DNA from: Falciphora oryzae
Lineage: Eukaryota > Ascomycota > Sordariomycetes > Magnaporthales > Magnaporthaceae
Assembly (NCBI GenBank): GCA_000733355.1
Contig: JNVV01000002.1
Location: 2,453,630 to 2,517,629 of the forward strand
Direction: 5' to 3'
Length of the DNA: 64,000 bases
Positions 58,288 through 64,000 of this stretch are shown piece after piece (position 1 is the stretch's first letter; every line of letters starts with the position of its first letter). The translations under genes were made by a program, and so were the position numbers. Below the pieces are notes generated by a model. It was not told where the DNA came from. It worked only from the letters and a program-made list of their open reading frames with translations, and made no database searches.

Positions 58288-59937
58288 ATGTTTCACGAGC
58301 GAAGACCGGACGACTGGCTCGAGCGGGTCGCTCGCTGTGAATGGGCGCTTGGCTTTTCGGGCAGGAATAAAGAAGGAGAAAAAAAAAAGAGGAGCCTGCT
58401 GCAACGAGCCGCAGCGGCTGAACCGAGAAGAGATTGAGGGAAGGCGCGGGTCGCATCCGCTAGCGTGTCGCACAAGGCGCCCTGCGTTTGCCCCGGGGCC
58501 TGCCTGGCCACAGCGTGGATAGGGCCAGACGCGCTCTCTGCACCCACTGGATCCCCTGTATGTTTCGGGTCCTCGCCGGAGCTCCGCGCGCGCAAGAACA
58601 CGAAAAAGAGATCAGGTGAAAAAAAAAAGAGAAAAAGCAAGGAGAAAACAGAACAGGAAAAAAGCAAAGACAGCCAGCCAGTATTCTGGCCCGATATATC
58701 ACCGCCTCGACTGACCACCCTTCTCCCTCACGAGATCCCAGGCGGGCTCCTGTCACGGCCTTTTCCCACCCGCCCGTCGTGCGCTGGCTCCCTCGACTCG
58801 ACCGCCATCGCGAACTCGGACCGTGCGCTTTGCAACGTCGTTCCACCCCCGATACGGGAACCACACGGAACTTCCCTCACGCCAGCCACGGTGTTTCGTC
58901 GTTGTCGAAGCAGTTAGTTGGGGGTTCGAAGGGCCAGGCGCAAGGCATTTCTCGTTCCAAAAAACAACCAACCAACCTGCCGACTGGCAACCAAACATCG
59001 ACGCTTCTTCTTCTCCCCGACCCGCATCGAGCAGGTGGCCGACCGTCCATCCTCCTTCGCAGCAATAAACGTACAATTCGGAGCGTCACACTTCCTCGCG
59101 GACGCAAAAGCCAAGCCTTTTTCTTTGCAGGCTCCCGAGTGAGTGGGAAATCCAGCCTATTGCCGTTCCGCCCCATACAAGCACCCTCCCGTCGGGTTCG
59201 CGGGAATTTACTCGACCCCGCCTTGCCTTGCTCCTCCCCAGCCCCAACCACTGGCGCGTCCAATCATCACTGCCCACCCATGCATGCCAATCGCAAACCA
59301 AGCACCTGCCCCTGCTTTGCTCTCCCCGAGGTAACCATGTGGCTTGCATCTGAGCAATGGTTCGACCGCGCCCCTCGAGGCGAGAACGCTTCAAGCCGGC
59401 GCCGCCGGGTCTGGAGCTGAGCAGCCGGAGACAGTTCTCGTTGTTTGCCTGCTTGCGTGCTTGCCTGTTTGCCTCTTCGCCTGCATCATGGACGGACTTA
59501 AGACTACTCCCGGGGCTGTTCTTTGTCCGCACTCCTACATGCAGCTCGCAGCATCTTCCAGCTTCGGCTGCTGGCGCTCTTGCCTGACACTATCTCTCGC
59601 CCGTGACCACCTTTATCCCTCAGCCTCCCTCCCCTGCTGACGACGCCAATACTAGTATCGAAGGCGTCGAGGAGTACAAATCACCAGGACACGCCCGCAA
59701 CTGATAGCTTTGGAGGGAGCATCTTTTTATCAGGCCAGCCGGCGTCTTGACATCCTGCGAACCACTCTCACAGCGCATCGCGGCTTTTCTCCCTGAGACT
59801 GTCTTTGTTACCGTCTCTCTTGTACTTGAGTGGCTCCAAAACAGGCTGCACAGCACGTGCACTTCAGGGGGTGCTTGAGCAATCTTGGTTAGCTCGGCAG
59901 GCGCCGTCTCGTCTGGCACATCACCAACCCAGCCATA

Positions 59938-61209
59938 ATGAGCATATTACCAAACCCATCGGAGAAGGCTCCGCTCCTCGATGGCTACCCCAAGCGCATA
60001 TTCCCTCCGGCCCAGTTCGCCGATGCGATACAGGGTCCCTGGGGCGGCCGCATGCCGCAGGCCATCGCGCACCGGGGCTACAAAGCCGAATGGCCCGAGA
60101 ACACCATGAACGCCTTCGCCAACGCCATTGCTGTCGGTGCGCATGCCATCGAAACGGACCTTCATTTGACAAAAGACAAGGTTGTCGTTCTATCACATGT
60201 AAGTTTGTCAGCTGCTCACCCCAGCCGGCAGGCGATCCGTAGGAAGCCAAGTCCGTTCTGACATGAATACTCGTGCGCCCCCAGGATGGCACACTAAAGC
60301 GGTGTTTCGGTCAAGACATGAAGCTGTCAGACTGTGATTGGGGCTACATCAGCACGCTGCGCACCGTCAGGAGTCCACCGTCACCGATGCCGCGCCTAGC
60401 AGAACTGCTAGAATATCTGACGCAGCCCGGCATGGAGCATGTGTGGCTCCTCCTGGACATCAAGAGGGACGACGACCCCGACGAGCTCATCAGGAGGGCA
60501 GCAGAGACGTTCGCCTCGGTCCCGAGTGCAAGGCCTTGGAAGGACAGGATAATAATGGGTTGTTGGGATGTAAGATGACCAGACCGCCATCCACTCGCAG
60601 CCGTGCACCCCACGAGGCAGGTATCTGTTGAGGCAACCAGATGACGCGCGGATGACTGACACGACATCTCGTCTGACACAGGCCAACTACATGCGTCGCT
60701 GCAGCCTGCTGCTCCCAGGCTTTGGGGTGGCATACATCGGCTGGTCCAAGGCGTACGCGTGGGAGCTTCTCAAGCACTCAAACGTGTCCTTCAACCTGCT
60801 GCAGAAGATGCTGGTCGGCCCCGCCGGCACGCGCTTCATCCGCGCCGCAGAGGCCAGGGGCCGCCAGGTATTCGTCTGGACGGTTAATGAGGTCGAGTGG
60901 ATGGAGTGGAGCATCAAGAAGGGCGGCATCTCGGGCGTCATCACCGACGACCCGAAGCTGTACCTCGAGGTCTGCCAGAGGTACGCCGACGAGAGGAACG
61001 GCGACGGCGGCGGGGACCGGTTCGACCCAAGGACCGCGGTCTCCAAGGAGGACCCAGACGGGCGCCGGCCCGACTCCAAGGCCTGGAGATGGGCCCGCCT
61101 GTACACCGAGGTCGTCCTAATACAGATGCTGGTCGCCATCTTTATACTGGTGATGCGCGTCAGGCTCGGCTCCGAAAGGAAACGGGTCAGGGACGGCATG
61201 AGGGGATAA
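59938..61209 (+). CDS. pgc1: Glycerophosphodiester phosphodiesterase-type phospholipase (Pgc1-like)
   Basis: Three exons, 59938-60198, 60285-60569 and 60682-61209, joined in phase 0 give 357 residues. The GDPD active-site start is AIAHRGYKAEWPENT, with His45 and Arg46, and the metal-binding pair is in AIETDLHLTKD. SHDGTLKRCFG (second catalytic His) is completed by the first splice. LLLDIKRDDD and the late TVNEVEWMEW and GVITDDPKLY complete the TIM-barrel pattern. A single hydrophobic stretch near the end (VLIQMLVAIFILVMRVRLG) followed by basic residues is a C-terminal membrane anchor, as in yeast Pgc1. Pgc1 removes phosphatidylglycerol by phospholipase C cleavage in mitochondria and lipid droplets. 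That role is inferred from architecture. Confidence 0.9.
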
Positions 61210-62228
61210 AGCAGACAGGCAGGCAGGTGAAGTAACGATACCCGCGAGGAGGAGAGTGAGCGGTCGACCGGTCGGCTGAGGATGCCAGGCGCATTTATTT
61301 TGATGCTCTCGAGGGGTTTTGGCTTGATGACGACAGGGTCCGTCCGCCCGAGAATAACCCTCGTGCAGGCACTTTTGTTGTATGATATCCCTTTATATAA
61401 ACGTCATGACGGATTATGTAGGTGCTCTTGATACCAGAAAAGACATAACTTGATGTCTTACAGCCACCGACCGACACCCTGGTGCGTTTCTGACCCAGTC
61501 CCTCACTTGAGAATATCGCCAACCCACAGCCCAGTGGAATTGTTGTCGATTGTGTTGCCATCCAACTCTGTATATTCAGTTTATCTACAAAAGCTGTATT
61601 CTGTGGTAGCGACAGCTGGTGGCTGCTCTGCTGGAAAGATAGGTATGTCTCTGGCGTGAGCCAAGGGTCCATTGCCTTCTCTGCTGCCTCTGGCTCCCCA
61701 CGCCCTCCTCTTCTTCTCTTGCTCGTAAATACATTCTGGCCATCTGAAAGTCCCCATAGCCGTGGTCAAAACGAAAGTAAGGGATATTTAGGGTGTGGGT
61801 AGACGGGTAGGTAGTGTGGCCCCATGCGTCATGCGATATTTCTGTTCGCGTTGCCATCATGCCGGGCTGGCTTTGCCCATGGGACGCCATTCTAATGCAA
61901 AAAGAAGAGGTAACCAAACCATGACGTAGGAAACTGTCAAGCCAAAACGAAAAGAATAAAGATAGAGATATAACGCAGTGTTCTGTGAGGATTGGTAGCG
62001 TCATCGCAAGCAACAACAGACAAATTTGTGGATATCATAAGCCAACACCCCTTTCCGACCCAGATTGCGCAAGCTCCGCGGCTGGGAAACAAATTAGACA
62101 AGGGGGAAATTAGAAAAGAAAGACCTGATGATGCCGACAATGCTGGTTCTATTGGTAGACAACCAATGGAAGGAAGGATTGCCCAGATCTTTGATCGACG
62201 GGCGGGTTCAGTGACGCTGGCGACGAGT
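61210..62228. other. Convergent spacer, no gene seen
   Basis: 1 kb between the stops of the Pgc1-type gene and atg2. It is AT-richer than the coding regions and holds the two 3' UTRs. Confidence 0.6.
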
Positions 62229-64000
62229 CTAGCGGCCAGGTCCGGGTTTGTATTTCTGTGTGCACTCCAGTCAGTTTATGATACTTATTCATCCAATCAC
62301 ATCCGCGCCGCCAGGGTGACTAGCCAGCAGCCCGATGACGGCGGCAGTAGCATATATCAGGAATAGACAAGAGCATATAATACTTACATCCTCCATGCGG
62401 CGGATATTTTGAGGATCCAGACTGTTGGTGGCGCCCATCAGTGTTTGGCCAATGGCTTTGGTGGCTCCGATGGCTGGCCTGAAGATGATAGTCGGCGCCC
62501 TCATGATAACCGCCTTGGCTGCTCCCTTTGCGCTCGAGCTCTCCATCACCTCGGCGGGGACCGCGATGATGGCGTCGCGAGCCACGCTAAGGTCACGGCT
62601 CAGGCTCGAGTAGGCGTGTCGCAGGCCCTGAATAACCCCTGTCGGCTGGTCTGCGTACAGCGAAATCTGCTTCCGCTCCTCAGAGTCCGACGGCTCATCA
62701 GAGTCCCATCCCGACGATACGCCGGTAGACGAGGACGCTCCGACGCCGCCACCCTGCTCGGGGTTGTTGACCAGCAAGCCCTCGGCCCCTTGCAGGACGT
62801 ACTGGGTGCCAACGGCCACTTTGGCGCCCAGCTTGACCATCTCGGTGCCTGTCGTGCGCGCGAAGAGGGCAGCGCCCCTGCCGAGGGACCGCATGACACG
62901 CCCGTCGTGCTGATACTCGCGCACCGGGATCTCCACGAGATGTCGGAACCCGCTGCCGACATTGACGAGGGACCGGACGGGCGCGAGACCGGCCAATACG
63001 CCTGGCAGCTGGTTGCGCTTGATGTCTGGCATCCAGATGTCGTTGAGCGTCTTGCCAAGCCTTTCGAACCCAGAAACGCCGTAGAGGATGGTGTGGCGCA
63101 TCGTCATGCTCGCGCCGTCGAGGATCATGAAGTTCATAAATTCGGTCGTGTGCCCGGACCTGAGTCCGGCGTAGTCGACCCGCTTTGGCTTGAAGTCGAG
63201 CCTGACGGGGATTGCACTGATCTCGGCCCGCTGGATGAAGGGCACATCGCTCGGCGAGCCCGGCAGAGGGATCGAGTCGTCCTTGAACTCGAAGAAGCGC
63301 GTGATGAAGTCGAGCGCGTCCTGGTCGACGTGGAGCCTAAGAGGAAGAAGACCGACCTTCAGCACGATCTCGGTGGCGGCGAGATCCGGCACCGGCCTGA
63401 CGTTGAGCAGCTCGAGTTGCACCATGTTGCTCTTGATCTCGCGCTCACCCGCATCACGGTCATATGTGGCAAACTTCTTCCATGTCGACCCTGGTACGTG
63501 ATCGAAAATGTCGAGGTCCTTGACACTCAGGTCCACAGAGCTTTCTGTCTCCCCAGAGCCGCGGGGGAACGTGGCCAGGTTGATGTTGACACCGCGCAGT
63601 TCGAAAGTGATCTTATGGTGTCTGCTCCGATGGAGCTTCAGCCTCCTGGGTTTGGGCCGCGAGGACGGACCCCCGAGGCGGCTCGGCGTCGCCGTGACCT
63701 GAGTCGTCGCTATGGACTCGGTGTCGGTTTGTCGATCTCCGTAGAGGTCCTGGGCGATTCCGTTGGACAGCTCGCGCGGGTCCTGGTGCGCGGGGATGCC
63801 GATGTAGATCGAGTTGAAGAGGAAGTCGCCGATGACTGTCTCTTCTTCCTCAAAGTCCTGATCGTATGCCGACCGCCTGTCAAGCCGCGCACGCCGCTCG
63901 TACGCCTTGGCCTCGACCTCCTGCACCGTCTTGCTGATGGCGTCCCGTGTGCGCTGCCAGTCGTAGCCGTCAAACAGATTCCAGATGACGTGCACATCCC
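62229..64000 (-). CDS. atg2: Autophagy protein ATG2, C-terminal part (5' end off the window)
   Basis: The penultimate exon runs from beyond the right edge to 62388, and a last exon of 27 nt (62229-62255) adds KYKPGPGR and the stop after a 132-nt intron. The visible 545 or so residues start with [16 protein letters not shown], typical of the conserved C-terminal half of ATG2. They continue with [36 protein letters not shown], and helices [20 protein letters not shown] and [23 protein letters not shown]2 is a rod-shaped lipid-transfer protein that, with ATG9 and ATG18, feeds phospholipids from the ER to the growing phagophore. The amphipathic C-terminal helices help anchor it to membranes. An acidic Ser-rich insert ([13 protein letters not shown]) is a likely disordered loop. 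Confidence 0.93.

Larger units (their letters stand above)
56606..59937. other. Intergenic region before the Pgc1-type gene, no supported gene
   Basis: 3.3 kb. It includes the facB 3' end, a perfect 14-bp palindrome at 57920-57933, a T run at 58268-58287, and a purine-rich then C/T-rich stretch (58370-59640) that is probably promoter and leader of the next gene. Confidence 0.55.

Overview
The window is nuclear DNA from a filamentous ascomycete (Pezizomycotina, most likely Sordariomycetes). Evidence for this: about 18 genes split by short GT-AG introns (45 to 340 nt), GC-rich coding sequence, and clearly fungal proteins such as FacB/acu-15, Crz1, SepH, ICE2 and an Aod-type alternative oxidase. 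Promoters and leaders are long and pyrimidine-rich. I see no CRISPR array, rRNA gene, convincing tRNA gene, transposon or secondary-metabolite cluster. The content is mostly housekeeping and regulatory.

Layout from left to right. 1-2361 (-): 3'-truncated gene for an unfamiliar protein of about 13 Trp-Gly/poly-lysine modules with Pro-Glu spacers. 7661-8254 (+): DUF7053-like protein. 8624-10135 (-): enoyl-reductase-like MDR oxidoreductase. 11851-14084 (-): Crz1 calcineurin-responsive factor. 18019-19134 (-): alternative oxidase, with a triple CGG-N7 element upstream. 20785-22023 (+): eIF3j. 23496-24914 (-): ICE2. 26903-32313 (-): SepH/Cdc7-type septation kinase (10 exons). 34628-36294 (-): conserved-looking protein I do not recognise. 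37053-38001 (+): DUF218-like protein. 38085-39275 (-): alpha/beta hydrolase. 40173-41263 (+): SLC25 mitochondrial carrier. 41580-42162 (-): ribosomal protein eL22. 44975-45329 (+): Pmp3 proteolipid. 46436-48119 (-): YchF/Obg-type GTPase with a 10-nt micro-exon. 48621-50524 (+): SET-domain methyltransferase. 53581-56605 (+): FacB/Cat8-type zinc-cluster activator. 59938-61209 (+): Pgc1-type phosphodiesterase. 62229 to the right edge (-): C-terminal part of ATG2.

The genes do not form one pathway. Loose themes are stress and ion signalling (Crz1, Pmp3), carbon and respiratory flexibility (FacB, alternative oxidase, mitochondrial carrier), ER and lipid handling (ICE2, Pgc1, ATG2) and translation (eIF3j, eL22). 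Exon models were built by hand from splice signals, reading-phase closure and family resemblance. All listed multi-exon models close in frame. Functional names come from motif and family recognition, without any database search.
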